From positions 687,001 through 751,000 of the forward strand of contig NZ_AOGZ02000014.1 of assembly GCF_000332515.2 (NCBI RefSeq): a stretch of DNA of 64,000 nucleotides. Direction: 5' to 3'. The position numbers and the translations under genes are program-made. The number at the start of each line of letters is the position of its first letter. Within the stretch, counting starts at the first letter, position 1. This DNA comes from Leptospira wolbachii serovar Codice str. CDC (GTDB lineage: Bacteria; Spirochaetota; Leptospiria; Leptospirales; Leptospiraceae). The notes beneath the pieces were generated by a model. That model did not search any database and was not told where the DNA came from. It was given only the letters and a program-made list of their open reading frames with translations. Positions 8,944 to 18,494 of the stretch are shown here, in pieces.

Positions 8944-9903
8944 ATGGCTGATGTTTTAGTAGTTGGTGAATTAAAAAACGGCGAACTTAAAAAAATCTCA
9001 AAAGAACTTACCTCTGCAGGTCGCAAAATTGCGGACTCCATTGGTGGAAAAGTTCATACAGTAATCATTACTGACAACGTAGATGCGTTTGCTTCCGATT
9101 TGAAAGCGGTTGGTGCTGATACAGTCATCGGTGCAAACCTTGGTGAATTTTCTCCAGAAGGTTATGCAAATGGAATTTTTGCAATCATCCAAGAGAAAAA
9201 ACCAGCAGTGGTATTGATTCCACACTCTGCACAAGGAAAAGAATACTCCGCGAGAGTAGCGATCAAGGCAAATGCTGGTATCGTTGCTGATGCAGTGGGT
9301 CTTTCTGTTGACGGTGGCAAAGTGGTAGCGAAGAAACCGATTTACTCTGGAAAAGCGTATGCAAATTTCAAAGTAACTTCTGACATCCAAATCTTTACAG
9401 TACGTGCAAACTCCCAAGAAGTAACTCCAAAAGATGGAGCGGGTGCTGTTGAAAAATCTGGTGCTTCCGCTGGTGAAGTAAGAACTAAGTCTCTTTCTAA
9501 AGATCTTTCTGGTGGAAACAAAGTACAACTTGCTGATGCTTCTATCATTGTATCTGGCGGACGCGGAATCAAAGGACCAGAAAACTGGCCTATCATCCAA
9601 GACCTAGCAGACACACTCGGAGCAGCACTTGGTGCTTCCCGTGCGACTGTAGATGCAGGATGGATTTCTCACTCCCACCAAGTAGGACAAACAGGTAAAA
9701 CTGTCTCCCCTAACTGTTACATTGCTTGCGGTATCTCTGGAGCCATCCAACACTTAGCGGGTATGGGATCTTCTAAATACATCGTTGCCATCAACAAAGA
9801 TGGAGACGCTCCTATTTTCAAAGTAGCGACTTACGGTGTAGTAGCTGACCTTTTTGAAGTAGTGCCTGCACTTACTTCTGAGTTCAAAAAAGTATTGGGT
9901 TAA
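8944..9903 (+). CDS. etfA: Electron transfer flavoprotein subunit alpha
   Basis: Large, FAD-carrying subunit of ETF. The 319-residue protein contains the N-terminal ETF domain ([17 protein letters not shown]) and the C-terminal FAD domain, with [40 protein letters not shown] and [10 protein letters not shown], all diagnostic of EtfA. AAGGAG at 8933-8938, six bases before the ATG, is a strong ribosome binding site. Together with EtfB it would serve the acyl-CoA dehydrogenases encoded at 2.5 and 28.7 kb. An ETF-quinone oxidoreductase gene is not in the window. Confidence 0.96.
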   Translation: MADVLVVGELKNGELKKISKELTSAGRKIADSIGGKVHTVIITDNVDAFASDLKAVGADTVIGANLGEFSPEGYANGIFAIIQEKKPAVVLIPHSAQGKEYSARVAIKANAGIVADAVGLSVDGGKVVAKKPIYSGKAYANFKVTSDIQIFTVRANSQEVTPKDGAGAVEKSGASAGEVRTKSLSKDLSGGNKVQLADASIIVSGGRGIKGPENWPIIQDLADTLGAALGASRATVDAGWISHSHQVGQTGKTVSPNCYIACGISGAIQHLAGMGSSKYIVAINKDGDAPIFKVATYGVVADLFEVVPALTSEFKKVLG

Positions 9904-9926
9904 TTCCCAATACGAACCTTCGTCCT

Positions 9927-10508
9927 TTGAGGAACTTACTTCCAAAATTTACGATCGTTGTTCTTTTCTTTGTCCAAACGGGTTTCCTTTGGGCAGAGGA
10001 AGGAAGAGATCGTCTAAGCGCCGTCATCGGCAAAATGAATTCTCTCGAAAGTTTTCGCGCCTCTGTTACCATCAATGGTGGACTCACCGGTGTCGTTTCT
10101 TTCAAAAGCCCAAACCAACTCCATGTTCGCTTCAGTGACGGAAGGATCATATCCTCCAACGGTCGAATTTTGTGGTTTTATAATCCAGACTCATCCATTG
10201 CAGGAAAACAGGATTTACGAGGTGTTTCCGGGGGTCTAGGTGGACTTTTGTCTGGTTACGAAAATGTGTCAGTAAGTGGCAGAACTTTTCGTCTTACTTC
10301 TAATACCAAGAGGTATAATGAAATTATCTTGGTTGTTTCCGATAACGACCTCCCTCGTGTACTCAAAATGAAACGTTCCGATGAAGAAATTACTGAAGTG
10401 GCTTTCTCTGGCATTGCTACAAATATTGGTCTCGGAACTGGACTCTTCAACTTCCAACCTCCCACAAGCTCACAAATTGTTGAGAACCCTCTCAACCAAA
10501 AGGAGTAA
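9927..10508 (+). CDS. LolA-like periplasmic lipoprotein carrier
   Basis: A 193-residue secreted protein. The N-terminus (basic MRNLLPK, a hydrophobic core, then FLWAEEGRD) is a Sec signal peptide, probably cleaved after WA near residue 23. The mature part follows the LolA pattern: LSAVIGKMNSLESFRASVTINGG, GVVSFKSPNQLHVRFSDGR, NGRILWFYNPDSS, then a beta-rich body. LolA ferries outer-membrane lipoproteins across the periplasm, which fits the many lipoproteins in this window. Translation appears to start at TTG 9927, because no ATG precedes the signal peptide. It is followed two bases later by a GTG-start gene with a strong ribosome binding site, so they form one transcript. Confidence 0.75.
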   Translation: MRNLLPKFTIVVLFFVQTGFLWAEEGRDRLSAVIGKMNSLESFRASVTINGGLTGVVSFKSPNQLHVRFSDGRIISSNGRILWFYNPDSSIAGKQDLRGVSGGLGGLLSGYENVSVSGRTFRLTSNTKRYNEIILVVSDNDLPRVLKMKRSDEEITEVAFSGIATNIGLGTGLFNFQPPTSSQIVENPLNQKE

Positions 10509-10510
10509 TT

Positions 10511-12490
10511 GTGACTCCGGTCTCTCGTACAGAAGCACACCGCGTATTTGCCGATTTGTATCGTAAAACACGTACGCCGGAACACCAACAACTGATCGAT
10601 GAAGCCATTTTAAAATCAAACGACGTCTTTATCCGAATTGATCTCATCCGTAAAGTAGATGAGGATTATGAAGCCAAAAACAAACCTAAAAAAGAAGATG
10701 GCCGTGATCGTGGACTTCCCGAAAGAGAACAACCTCGCAGAGAAAATGCAAAACCATACGCAAGCCCAACACCGGATCCAAAACCAAAACGTTCGAGTGA
10801 TTTAGTCACAATCGATAGTGCTAAACAAAAGCAGAACCCGGCAAAAAAAAGAGTCATCGAACCAAGACAAGGTGGCGGACTGCTTGCTGGTCTTTTTGGT
10901 GGTGGTGCGGGTAGTGTAAATAACTCTATCAGCAAATACGGAAGAGATACGGGAACGATAGACATTGGCCTTTTTGGTCGAAACCCCACCATCTCCAACA
11001 ATGTGGAAAAACTTTTTCGTGGGATGAAAGAAGATGTTCTCATTCCTACCATCCAAGCCCTTCGTGTTTCCGAACAACAAGGTTGGAGGATTTGGACTCC
11101 ACTGGTTTACAATATCATAAATAACTTTAATAAGTTCTTCAATGCCTTCGCCTCTTTAGATGCACTCATTTTGGACAAAATTTCTGCTGATATCTTTTTG
11201 GAACGTTCCCTAAAGATGCAGATGTTTTATGTAAGGTTTCTCCAAAGAAACGACGCAAGTGACATCATCCTATCCAATCTTCCTGACATTGTAAAAATGG
11301 ATGATAAACTCACACCGAAACTGAGTAAAATTATGGAAGGTGTTGGTTACGCATTAAACCTCGAGAACACAAAACCCAAGTTATCTGAAGCAATCACCGC
11401 ATTTTATATTGTAGCAAAGAAAAAAATGTTCACTTGGCCTGAGATTGTTGCTGACCTACGAGTGCCCATCATCCAAGAACATAAATTCCAGGCAGCGCGA
11501 GAAATCCAAAAGGAAGTTGAGATCACTGTTGCCAAACTCTCCGACGATATCAACACTCGTTCCTTCAAAATGGAAGAGTTACAAAATCTTAGATCTCGTT
11601 ATTTCTCTATTGATAACAAAGGAAAAATCAGCTTTGATTTTTTGAATGTTGTCGTAGATGATTTTATGGCACACCACATGCCAGAATCGGCAAAAAGCCA
11701 AACGGTAAAAAACAGTTATAAATCACAACCACATAGACTTGTATACTTGTTACTCCGTGATTTACAAACCGTATACATTAACTTAATCGAAGGTTATATT
11801 CGTCTTGGTGATAAAAATCAAAATCAAGAACTCCTTCTCGTCCAACCGGGACTTTTTCGAAATGAAATTGACCAATTGAATTCCCTCGTTCGAACCATTG
11901 ACAATTTTAATAAAAAATTCCCCAGTTTCCAATATAGTTTCCAACAGTATGGAATGGACTATAGCACCGGTAATGCGGCCAATGACCAGATTGCGGGAAC
12001 CATAGTTCAGGCCTTACTCGAAGCTTCCGAGTTTTTTGGAAGTTTTGCAGGTAAACTCAATATCATTGTGGAAAACCATTTGATGGCAAAAGTTACCGAG
12101 TCTAAAGGGAAAACAAATGATAAAATTGCATCCACAAAAGACAAAGTCATCGAAGAAGTCAAAATCGCACAAAGATTCATTCCTCATTTTGATAAGTATG
12201 TAGTGGCGAAAGAAAGAATCAATGGGATGAAAGTAGAGGATGTTTTTATCCAATTCACCAAATATCTGTATAATTATGCGGTGATTTTCAAAGATCCGAC
12301 AACAACATCAAAACTAACTGCTCACCGCAAAATCGAACAAGAACTGATCAAATTAAATAAAGAATATGAAAGACTCACTTACTCCAGCTTCCACAAAGAA
12401 GCAGGCAGTAACGTTGGAAGTTCAGAATCTTCCGAGAACCAAGAAAGTTCTGAACCTATAGATCTTTCTGAAACAGAAGGAGAAACATGA
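10511..12490 (+). CDS. Conserved-looking 659-residue protein of unknown function
   Basis: A 659-residue soluble protein starting at GTG 10511 with AAAAGGAG just upstream. The N-terminal about 65 residues are helical, residues 55-110 form a charged Pro/Lys/Arg linker, and residues 115-150 contain a Gly-rich patch (GGGLLAGLFGGGAGS). The remaining about 500 residues are predicted mostly helical, with no signal peptide, membrane segment or motif that I can place. The C-terminus is Ser/Glu-rich. Its stop overlaps the trpS start in an ATGA (12487-12490), so trpS translation is probably coupled to it. I recognise no domain; the location between a LolA-like gene and trpS gives no firm clue. Confidence 0.8.
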   Translation: MTPVSRTEAHRVFADLYRKTRTPEHQQLIDEAILKSNDVFIRIDLIRKVDEDYEAKNKPKKEDGRDRGLPEREQPRRENAKPYASPTPDPKPKRSSDLVTIDSAKQKQNPAKKRVIEPRQGGGLLAGLFGGGAGSVNNSISKYGRDTGTIDIGLFGRNPTISNNVEKLFRGMKEDVLIPTIQALRVSEQQGWRIWTPLVYNIINNFNKFFNAFASLDALILDKISADIFLERSLKMQMFYVRFLQRNDASDIILSNLPDIVKMDDKLTPKLSKIMEGVGYALNLENTKPKLSEAITAFYIVAKKKMFTWPEIVADLRVPIIQEHKFQAAREIQKEVEITVAKLSDDINTRSFKMEELQNLRSRYFSIDNKGKISFDFLNVVVDDFMAHHMPESAKSQTVKNSYKSQPHRLVYLLLRDLQTVYINLIEGYIRLGDKNQNQELLLVQPGLFRNEIDQLNSLVRTIDNFNKKFPSFQYSFQQYGMDYSTGNAANDQIAGTIVQALLEASEFFGSFAGKLNIIVENHLMAKVTESKGKTNDKIASTKDKVIEEVKIAQRFIPHFDKYVVAKERINGMKVEDVFIQFTKYLYNYAVIFKDPTTTSKLTAHRKIEQELIKLNKEYERLTYSSFHKEAGSNVGSSESSENQESSEPIDLSETEGET

Positions 12491-13455
12491 GAGTCCTTAC
12501 TGGCTTGCAACCCTCTGGAAAACTTCACTTAGGTAATTATTTTTCTGCGATCAAAAAAATCTTGGATTATCAATCCACAGAAGACTTATTTCTTTTTATT
12601 GCCAACCTACATGCTCTCACAACATTCCGATCTAAAGAAGAATTGAGAGATTTTACTTTGGAATGTGCGATCGACTTACTCGCACTAGGTGTAAATCCAA
12701 ATAAATCTGTGTTTTGGGTACAAAGCGATGTTCCTGAAGTCACAGAACTCACATGGTATTTATCACAATCCATTACGGTATCCCAATTACAATTGGCTCA
12801 TTCTTTTAAAGACAAAGTAGCCAAAGGATTTGTTCCAGGCGCTGGACTTTTTACTTATCCGGTACTTATGGCCAGTGACATTTTACTTTTTTCTGCTGAA
12901 AAAGTTCCTGTAGGGAAGGACCAAAAACAACATCTCGAATTTGCTCGAGACATTGCCGAAAAATTCAATGCGCAATTTGGGCAAACCTTGACAATCCCTG
13001 AACCAGATATCGATGAAAACACGGCCACTGTCCCAGGAGTGGATGGTGCAAAGATGTCCAAGTCTTACAAAAACACAATCGACTTCTTTGGAACGGAAAA
13101 AGAGATTAAAAAGAAAGTGATGTCAATAGTCAGTGATTCCAAAGCAGTGGAAGAACCCAAAGACCCAGAAACATCTGTTATCTTCCAAATCCACTCACTC
13201 TTCCTAACACCCGCAGAAAAATCAGCACAAATGGAAAAATACAAACAAGGTGGGTCCGGATATGGAGATCTAAAAAAAGATCTTTTGGATTCCATCCTCA
13301 GTCATTTTGCACCTTACCGAAACAAACGCGAAGAACTCACACAAAACTTAGATTATGTGCACCAAGTTCTAAAAGAAGGAAAAGAAAAAGCAAAATCCGT
13401 GGCACAATCAAAACTAGAAGAAGTAAGAAAAACCTTAGGGATCTATCCTTTTTAA
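12487..13455 (+). CDS. trpS: Tryptophanyl-tRNA synthetase
   Basis: Charges tRNA-Trp. The 322-residue class I enzyme has the HIGH-equivalent motif PSGKLHLGNYFSA near residues 9-21, the tryptophan pocket residues around QSDVPEVTELTWYL, and the KMSKS loop in GAKMSKSYKNTI near residue 195. Length and layout match bacterial TrpRS. The ATG overlaps the preceding stop by four bases, and GAAGGAGAAAC at 12477-12486 supplies the ribosome binding site. It is the only essential translation gene in this operon stretch, coupled to a large uncharacterised protein. Confidence 0.96.
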   Translation: MRVLTGLQPSGKLHLGNYFSAIKKILDYQSTEDLFLFIANLHALTTFRSKEELRDFTLECAIDLLALGVNPNKSVFWVQSDVPEVTELTWYLSQSITVSQLQLAHSFKDKVAKGFVPGAGLFTYPVLMASDILLFSAEKVPVGKDQKQHLEFARDIAEKFNAQFGQTLTIPEPDIDENTATVPGVDGAKMSKSYKNTIDFFGTEKEIKKKVMSIVSDSKAVEEPKDPETSVIFQIHSLFLTPAEKSAQMEKYKQGGSGYGDLKKDLLDSILSHFAPYRNKREELTQNLDYVHQVLKEGKEKAKSVAQSKLEEVRKTLGIYPF

Positions 13456-13497
13456 TTTCTAAAGAACCAAAGTTCACTATTTCCCACCTATTCCTGT

Positions 13498-15327
13498 ATG
13501 AAACAGGAGATCTATCTTCTTCCTAGAGCCGATTTTAGTTGGTTTTGTTTGGGAATTTGTGGGACAGCCTTTCTTTTAAAACTAGGAATGAAAGTTCCCG
13601 GGTTTCATTCGACACTCATTTTTTTCTTCCTCATACTTCTCATTCTATACACCATCCTACCTAAAACCTTTCCTCGTAACCTTGACAAGAGGGTTTACCT
13701 TTCTCTCTTAGCATCGATTTTATTTTTAATATTTGCCAACGTGCATTCAGGCCCACGCCAGAAAATCATCCATCCTCTCTTTCGCTCTTACTTAGAAACC
13801 CAACTAAAAGAATCTCCTCTTACCAAGTTTGAATCAAGGATTGTGATGGGTTTTGTGACGGGCTCCACAAAGGAAATTCCAGGAAGTTTCAAAGATATTG
13901 CAAAAGAATCAGGGATCCTTCATCTGTTTGCTGCCTCTGGGCTTCATTTAGGAATTTTTATCGGTTCCTTACAATTTTTAGGAAACCTTTGTTTCCGAAA
14001 AAGAAAATGGATCTCCCTCATCCTTTCGTTAGGTGTTGGTTTTCTCTATTTGGCGGCATTGGACTTTCCTGTTTCTTTTTTACGAGCTTACCTCTTTGTA
14101 TTTTTATCCCTTGTGGCATCGTTGTTTTATAGAAAGATTGGGCCGGCCGATTTACTTGCGATCTCTAGCGCATGTATTGCATTTTTTCTTTTTCATGATT
14201 TTTTGAGCATTGGATTTCTATTATCCTTTGGTGCTGTGTTTGGAATTTTTTTCCTAAAACCAAGTTTTGACCAAATCCTTCTGCCAAAATCCAAATCCAT
14301 TTTCAAAGAGAATCTCCACTTAACACTTGCTTGTTCTCTTAGCACTTTTCCTATTTTAGTTTATTACTTCCGATCTTTTTCTTTTGGAGGGATCTGGATC
14401 AATTTTCTTTTGGTTCCTATGGCGGGGATTCTTCTTCCCACACTTTATCTTAGTTTCTTTCTCCAGTCCATCCTTCCAGAGTTTTTTGTGGACCAACTTT
14501 CGTCTTGGATTTGGGTTCCTGCCTCTTTCGAATTGTCTATCTTCTTAAAACTATTTCATACATTGGCAACTTTTGGTAGAGGGTATAAAACTTGGGCTAC
14601 TATTCCCATGGCTCTTTGTTTTATTTCGACCCTCCTTACCATTGGGTTCGCACTTTATCCCAAACTTCGTTTCTTAAAATTTCCCTTAGTCAAAACCCCT
14701 CTCTACCTTTTACCCACTATCTTTTTGATTGTTTCTTATTTTTTCCCGACGATCCACATCCCCGCACTTCAAACAAAACTCAGAAAAGGAAATCTTTCCA
14801 TTCGGCACGGAGACCATTTGTATATTTTTGGAACTTGTTATTCCAAAGGATTAACAGAACCCACAGCAGGCCTCCCTCCCCCAAAATTCATTTCCTTTGA
14901 ATCAGAATCCTGTCTCCGAGGAATTTTAGCCTCAATGAACAAATACCAAATAACAGATGTTTTCTGGCATGGGACAAAGAAGTCCCTAGAGTGGATTTCC
15001 AAGTTCCAACTTCCCATAAAACCAAAGGAAACAGAAATCCTTGGGGCAGGGATGAATCCATTATTTTCCATTATCCGGTTTGATGGAAATCCGAAGGAGG
15101 TGGGACGGTTTTTAAAACAAACAAAACTGGCAGACAAGTCCAGGACCGACCCCAAATGGAAGGGAGTCCTTCTTTTGGACTTTCCACCTTGGAAAAAAAA
15201 GGAAGCGAAAGAATGGATCCAATACCAAAAACTACTTGGGATTTCTACTGCCTGGAAAATGATACTCGTTGAGGAAACTTTTGAAATCCCCATACGCGAC
15301 CATCTCCAATATACAAACCTTCTTTGA
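13498..15327 (+). CDS. ComEC/Rec2-family membrane channel, C-terminal nuclease domain not recognisable
   Basis: A 609-residue protein with roughly ten to twelve membrane segments. The family hallmark is present near residues 120-160: GFVTGSTKEIPGSF followed by SGILHLFAASGLHLGIF, the core of the ComEC Competence domain that forms the DNA-import channel. An N-terminal soluble segment containing RQKIIHPLFRSYLETQLKES precedes it. In typical ComEC proteins a metallo-beta-lactamase-like domain follows the channel. Here the last about 170 residues contain no HxHxDH motif and seem to be a reduced or diverged version. The 3' end overlaps rsmA by 47-59 bases. Confidence 0.8.
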   Translation: MKQEIYLLPRADFSWFCLGICGTAFLLKLGMKVPGFHSTLIFFFLILLILYTILPKTFPRNLDKRVYLSLLASILFLIFANVHSGPRQKIIHPLFRSYLETQLKESPLTKFESRIVMGFVTGSTKEIPGSFKDIAKESGILHLFAASGLHLGIFIGSLQFLGNLCFRKRKWISLILSLGVGFLYLAALDFPVSFLRAYLFVFLSLVASLFYRKIGPADLLAISSACIAFFLFHDFLSIGFLLSFGAVFGIFFLKPSFDQILLPKSKSIFKENLHLTLACSLSTFPILVYYFRSFSFGGIWINFLLVPMAGILLPTLYLSFFLQSILPEFFVDQLSSWIWVPASFELSIFLKLFHTLATFGRGYKTWATIPMALCFISTLLTIGFALYPKLRFLKFPLVKTPLYLLPTIFLIVSYFFPTIHIPALQTKLRKGNLSIRHGDHLYIFGTCYSKGLTEPTAGLPPPKFISFESESCLRGILASMNKYQITDVFWHGTKKSLEWISKFQLPIKPKETEILGAGMNPLFSIIRFDGNPKEVGRFLKQTKLADKSRTDPKWKGVLLLDFPPWKKKEAKEWIQYQKLLGISTAWKMILVEETFEIPIRDHLQYTNLL

Positions 15328-16159
15328 AGCCAAAGGCATTCGAGCGCAAAAGAAATTTGGGCAAAACTTCCTCATCGACCAAAACATAGTCAATTTTATC
15401 GTTAACTCCACTGAACCACTGCTAAATGACAAGTCAACTGTCCTTGCTGAAATTGGGATAGGTCTTGGAACTCTAACCTACCCTGTCCTCAGTCTAGACA
15501 AAAAAACATATCTTTTTGAAATCGACAACGCTTACATCCAATTAACCAAAGAAGAAATTTTACCTAAGTTTCCAAAAGCCGTACTCTTTGAAGGAGATGC
15601 TTTAGAAAATCTATTCTATATCTATAATGAAAAAGTATTTGTATTTGGAAATTTACCTTACCACCTAACTACAGAAATCATAAACACCCTTGTCATCCAC
15701 TGCCGCCATTTCCAGGGTGGGATTTTTATGGTACAAAAGGAATTTGCCGAACGCCTAGTGAAAGAAACCTCTTCGTTATCTGTTTTTCTTTCTGCATTTT
15801 GTGAAGTGAAGTATTTAAAAACCGTCCATAAAAACTGTTTTTTTCCCATTCCCAAAATCCATTCCGCCCTCATCCTACTCAGTCCCAAAAAAGAAACAAA
15901 ACAGAACCAGTGGAAACTCACAACCGACAGGGATGTGGAGCTCTGGTCGCGAATGCTTCGCACGTTATTTTGGGGAAAACGAAAACAAATCCAAGTAAGT
16001 CTCAGAGAATCTCCGTTTTCCGAAGATCCAGACTTTAGGGAAGCGTTAGGGAAAGCCATCCAATCGGCGGGGGTTCCTCCCACGGCAAGGCCGGAAGAAT
16101 TGAACCGAGAACAATTTCTGACCCTGGGTCAACATTTACTTGACTATTTGTCAAAATGA
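15281..16159 (+). CDS. rsmA: 16S rRNA dimethyladenosine transferase
   Basis: RsmA (KsgA) dimethylates A1518 and A1519 in helix 45 of 16S rRNA. The protein shows KKFGQNFLIDQNI near its N-terminus, the SAM-binding EIGIGLGTLTYP, and the catalytic motif IV NLPYHLTTEI. The C-terminal domain ends in PPTARPEELNREQF, typical of the family. TTG 15281 is preferred because GAGG at 15271-15274 lies seven bases upstream; an in-frame TTG at 15269 would add four residues. Either way the start lies inside the end of the ComEC-like gene in another frame, so translation is likely coupled. Confidence 0.93.
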   Translation: MKSPYATISNIQTFFEAKGIRAQKKFGQNFLIDQNIVNFIVNSTEPLLNDKSTVLAEIGIGLGTLTYPVLSLDKKTYLFEIDNAYIQLTKEEILPKFPKAVLFEGDALENLFYIYNEKVFVFGNLPYHLTTEIINTLVIHCRHFQGGIFMVQKEFAERLVKETSSLSVFLSAFCEVKYLKTVHKNCFFPIPKIHSALILLSPKKETKQNQWKLTTDRDVELWSRMLRTLFWGKRKQIQVSLRESPFSEDPDFREALGKAIQSAGVPPTARPEELNREQFLTLGQHLLDYLSK

Positions 16160-16177
16160 TGTCAAATTTACTCCGCC

Positions 16178-17419
16178 ATGTTCGAGAATTTTACACCTCC
16201 GCCCATTGTCACTTATGCCATCCCTGTATTCTTCCTCCTGATTGGGATCGAAGTCTACATTGGTTACCGTAAAAACAAAGCCCTCTACCGGTTGAATGAT
16301 TCCATTGCGGACCTAAGCACAGGAATTGTTTCGCAAATTTGGGGACTCTTCCAAAAGGGAATCGGACTCTTTGCATACTTCTATATTTATGAGCACTTTC
16401 GTTTTTTTGAATTTGCCATGACAAACCCTTGGGCTTGGATCCTTTGCATTGTGGGTCAAGACTTCTGTTATTACTGGTCCCATCGTTTAGCTCACGAAGT
16501 GAACATTCTCTGGGCAGGACATGTCATCCACCACCACAGTGAAGAATACAACTTAGTTGTGGCCCTTAGACAAACCGGACTTGGTGGAATCGTTACCTGG
16601 ATTTTCTACGTTCCTTTGGCCCTCATCGGGTTCCATCCTTGGATGTATCTGGCCAGTGGACAATTGAACCTCATCTACCAATTTTGGGTGCATACAAAAG
16701 CCGTGGGTAAAATTGGAAAGATTGGAGAATACATTCTCTCTACTCCTTCCCACCACCGAGTCCACCATGCAATCAATCCCATCTACATTGATAAAAACCA
16801 TGGTGGAATCTTTATCCTCTTTGATCGGATGTTTGGAACTTTCAGGGAAGAAACAGAACCTTGTGTTTATGGAACAGTCAAACCACTCAAAAGTTTTAAT
16901 CCAGTTTATGCCAACGTCCATTATTATTGGGAACTTTTGAAACAAGCAGCAAGTGCGCCCTATTTCTTAGATAAAATTCGGGTCTTTTTCAAACCACCGG
17001 GTTGGTATCCCAGAGAAGGAACAAAACCTGCGGGATTTTTACCCATTCCGGAAGTGCGTCCTGAGACTTTCCATAAATATGATCCCAAACCACAACCAGA
17101 GGTGAGAACCTATACCACCACTTGGTTTGTTTTGGTTCTTCTTTTGTCCTTTTCCTTCCTTCTCTTTGTGGCCAAATTTTCTTTTCTGTCTCAAGTGCTT
17201 GTGACTATTTGGGTGACTTTCTCCCTTGTGGCGATCAACGCCCTCATTGAAGGAAAATCTTGGGCGGGGGCGATGGAAATTGGACGTTTACTCTTTGGTT
17301 TTCTCGTAATTGCCTACTTTGATGTGGGTTGGGCCTACTATGCCATTGGTATTGTTTGCCTGCTTGTGGCAGGAATCTACCTCTACCGAACGAATGGCCA
17401 AAAAGCCCAAGCCGTTTGA
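16178..17419 (+). CDS. Sterol desaturase/fatty acid hydroxylase family, alkylglycerol-monooxygenase-like
   Basis: A 413-residue membrane di-iron enzyme. The eight-histidine signature is complete: HRLAH near residue 106, HVIHHHSEEYN near 118 and HHRVHH near 195. The sequence WAGHVIHHHSEEYNL...ALRQ and the FWVHT segment are closer to alkylglycerol monooxygenase (TMEM195/AGMO) than to sterol desaturases, so ether-lipid cleavage or hydroxylation is a reasonable guess. Four or more membrane segments surround the histidine boxes, and an additional C-terminal membrane region of about 100 residues follows a soluble stretch. It starts 18 bases after rsmA. The physiological substrate is not known from sequence. 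Confidence 0.85.
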   Translation: MFENFTPPPIVTYAIPVFFLLIGIEVYIGYRKNKALYRLNDSIADLSTGIVSQIWGLFQKGIGLFAYFYIYEHFRFFEFAMTNPWAWILCIVGQDFCYYWSHRLAHEVNILWAGHVIHHHSEEYNLVVALRQTGLGGIVTWIFYVPLALIGFHPWMYLASGQLNLIYQFWVHTKAVGKIGKIGEYILSTPSHHRVHHAINPIYIDKNHGGIFILFDRMFGTFREETEPCVYGTVKPLKSFNPVYANVHYYWELLKQAASAPYFLDKIRVFFKPPGWYPREGTKPAGFLPIPEVRPETFHKYDPKPQPEVRTYTTTWFVLVLLLSFSFLLFVAKFSFLSQVLVTIWVTFSLVAINALIEGKSWAGAMEIGRLLFGFLVIAYFDVGWAYYAIGIVCLLVAGIYLYRTNGQKAQAV

Positions 17420-17445
17420 ACCTAGATCTCACAAAGGAACACCAA

Positions 17446-17475
17446 CTTTCTACCAGAATCTCTTCTGGTAGAAAG
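17446..17475. terminator. Perfect 13-bp hairpin after the hydroxylase gene
   Basis: CTTTCTACCAGAA pairs perfectly with TTCTGGTAGAAAG across a four-base TCTC loop, 27 bases after the preceding stop codon. It is the only strong structure in the 283-base gap before the peptidase gene. There is no run of T afterwards, so it may stabilise the 3' end or act as an operator rather than be a classic intrinsic terminator. Confidence 0.5.
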
Positions 17476-17702
17476 GATTGATTCCTATCGGCTGGAATCT
17501 GACCGTCAGAAATCCATTTACCCTCAACTAAACCTCGTTCTCTAATCAATTTCCTGAAAGAAAAACGGATGACCTGAAAACCAGTCTCAGTGTTATGTCA
17601 CATAAATGCCATGTTTGGGGCGGATTTCCAGACCGTTCGCCTTGACCGGACGGGTGACCGTGAGAATTTGGCATTGCACCATAGTTTATGAGGCAAAATG
17701 AG

Positions 17703-18488
17703 ATGAAGCGAAACCGTAGTTACTATATCATTCTGGTCTTAATCCTATTCGTAGTGACCTATTCCGCCTATGCGGCCTACCAAAAGCAAAAAAATGGTCC
17801 CGTATTTTTGGACAACCATGTCTTCCAACGTTACAATGAACAATGGGGCCTCTGGGTGGACCTAAATGCTGAGAAAAAAAGCCTTCTCGAGAAGGCCTCC
17901 GAGTTTGGAATCCTAGCCCAAGAGGTGATGGAGATCAACCAACTGAAGGAAGCAGATCTGGGACGCCTAAAACGCTCCATTTTCTTTCCTTATTCCGCAG
18001 AATACATGCGGGGGCTCCAAGAAAGAGAACTCTTTCGTGAAACCGTAGAGTCTCCCATCGACCAATTCATCTGGCCCGTCCTTCCTAATAATAAATCTAG
18101 AATTTCTTCGCGGATCGGAAGGCGTTGGAACACCTGGCACACGGGTCTCGACATCGCCATTCCTAAAAAATCCATTGTCCTTGCTGCTGCCGACGGAGTG
18201 GTCGAAGAAGCGGGCCGAGGTGGTGACTATGGTCTGGCAGTCAAAATTTACCACCATGACATGAACCACTTCCATACTGTTTACGGACACAACCAAGAGT
18301 TACTCGTAAAGCCGGGGGATGAGGTAAGAAAAGGACAAATCATTGCCTTTTCTGGAAACACAGGAAAGTCCACGGGTCCTCATGTCCATTTCGAAGTCCG
18401 ATTTCATAATGTGTATTTAAATCCTGAAAACTTTCTCACTCCCTACGAAGAAGGAGTTGCCACAAGCATAGTCGGATTTGCAGACTAA
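17703..18488 (+). CDS. Membrane-anchored M23-family peptidase
   Basis: A 261-residue protein with an N-terminal anchor helix (YYIILVLILFVVTYSAYA), a helical spacer with a possible peptidoglycan-binding part (EFGILAQEVMEINQL), and a C-terminal LytM/M23 zinc peptidase domain. Catalytic and metal residues are intact: HTGLDIA (HxxxD) near residue 145, GHN, and HVHFEV (HxH) near residue 228. Such enzymes cut or regulate peptidoglycan cross-links. ATG 17703 is preferred over ATG 17688 because GAGG at 17690-17693 lies nine bases upstream and the protein then begins with basic residues. The HAD phosphatase gene follows six bases after the stop. Confidence 0.87.
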   Translation: MKRNRSYYIILVLILFVVTYSAYAAYQKQKNGPVFLDNHVFQRYNEQWGLWVDLNAEKKSLLEKASEFGILAQEVMEINQLKEADLGRLKRSIFFPYSAEYMRGLQERELFRETVESPIDQFIWPVLPNNKSRISSRIGRRWNTWHTGLDIAIPKKSIVLAAADGVVEEAGRGGDYGLAVKIYHHDMNHFHTVYGHNQELLVKPGDEVRKGQIIAFSGNTGKSTGPHVHFEVRFHNVYLNPENFLTPYEEGVATSIVGFAD

Positions 18489-18494
18489 GTATTA

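Noticed and set aside
8998..9600. 200-codon open frame antisense to etfA
   Set aside because: It mirrors a strongly codon-biased gene, has a Ser/Tyr/Arg/Phe-rich composition typical of shadow frames and shows no domain; etfA on the other strand is certain.
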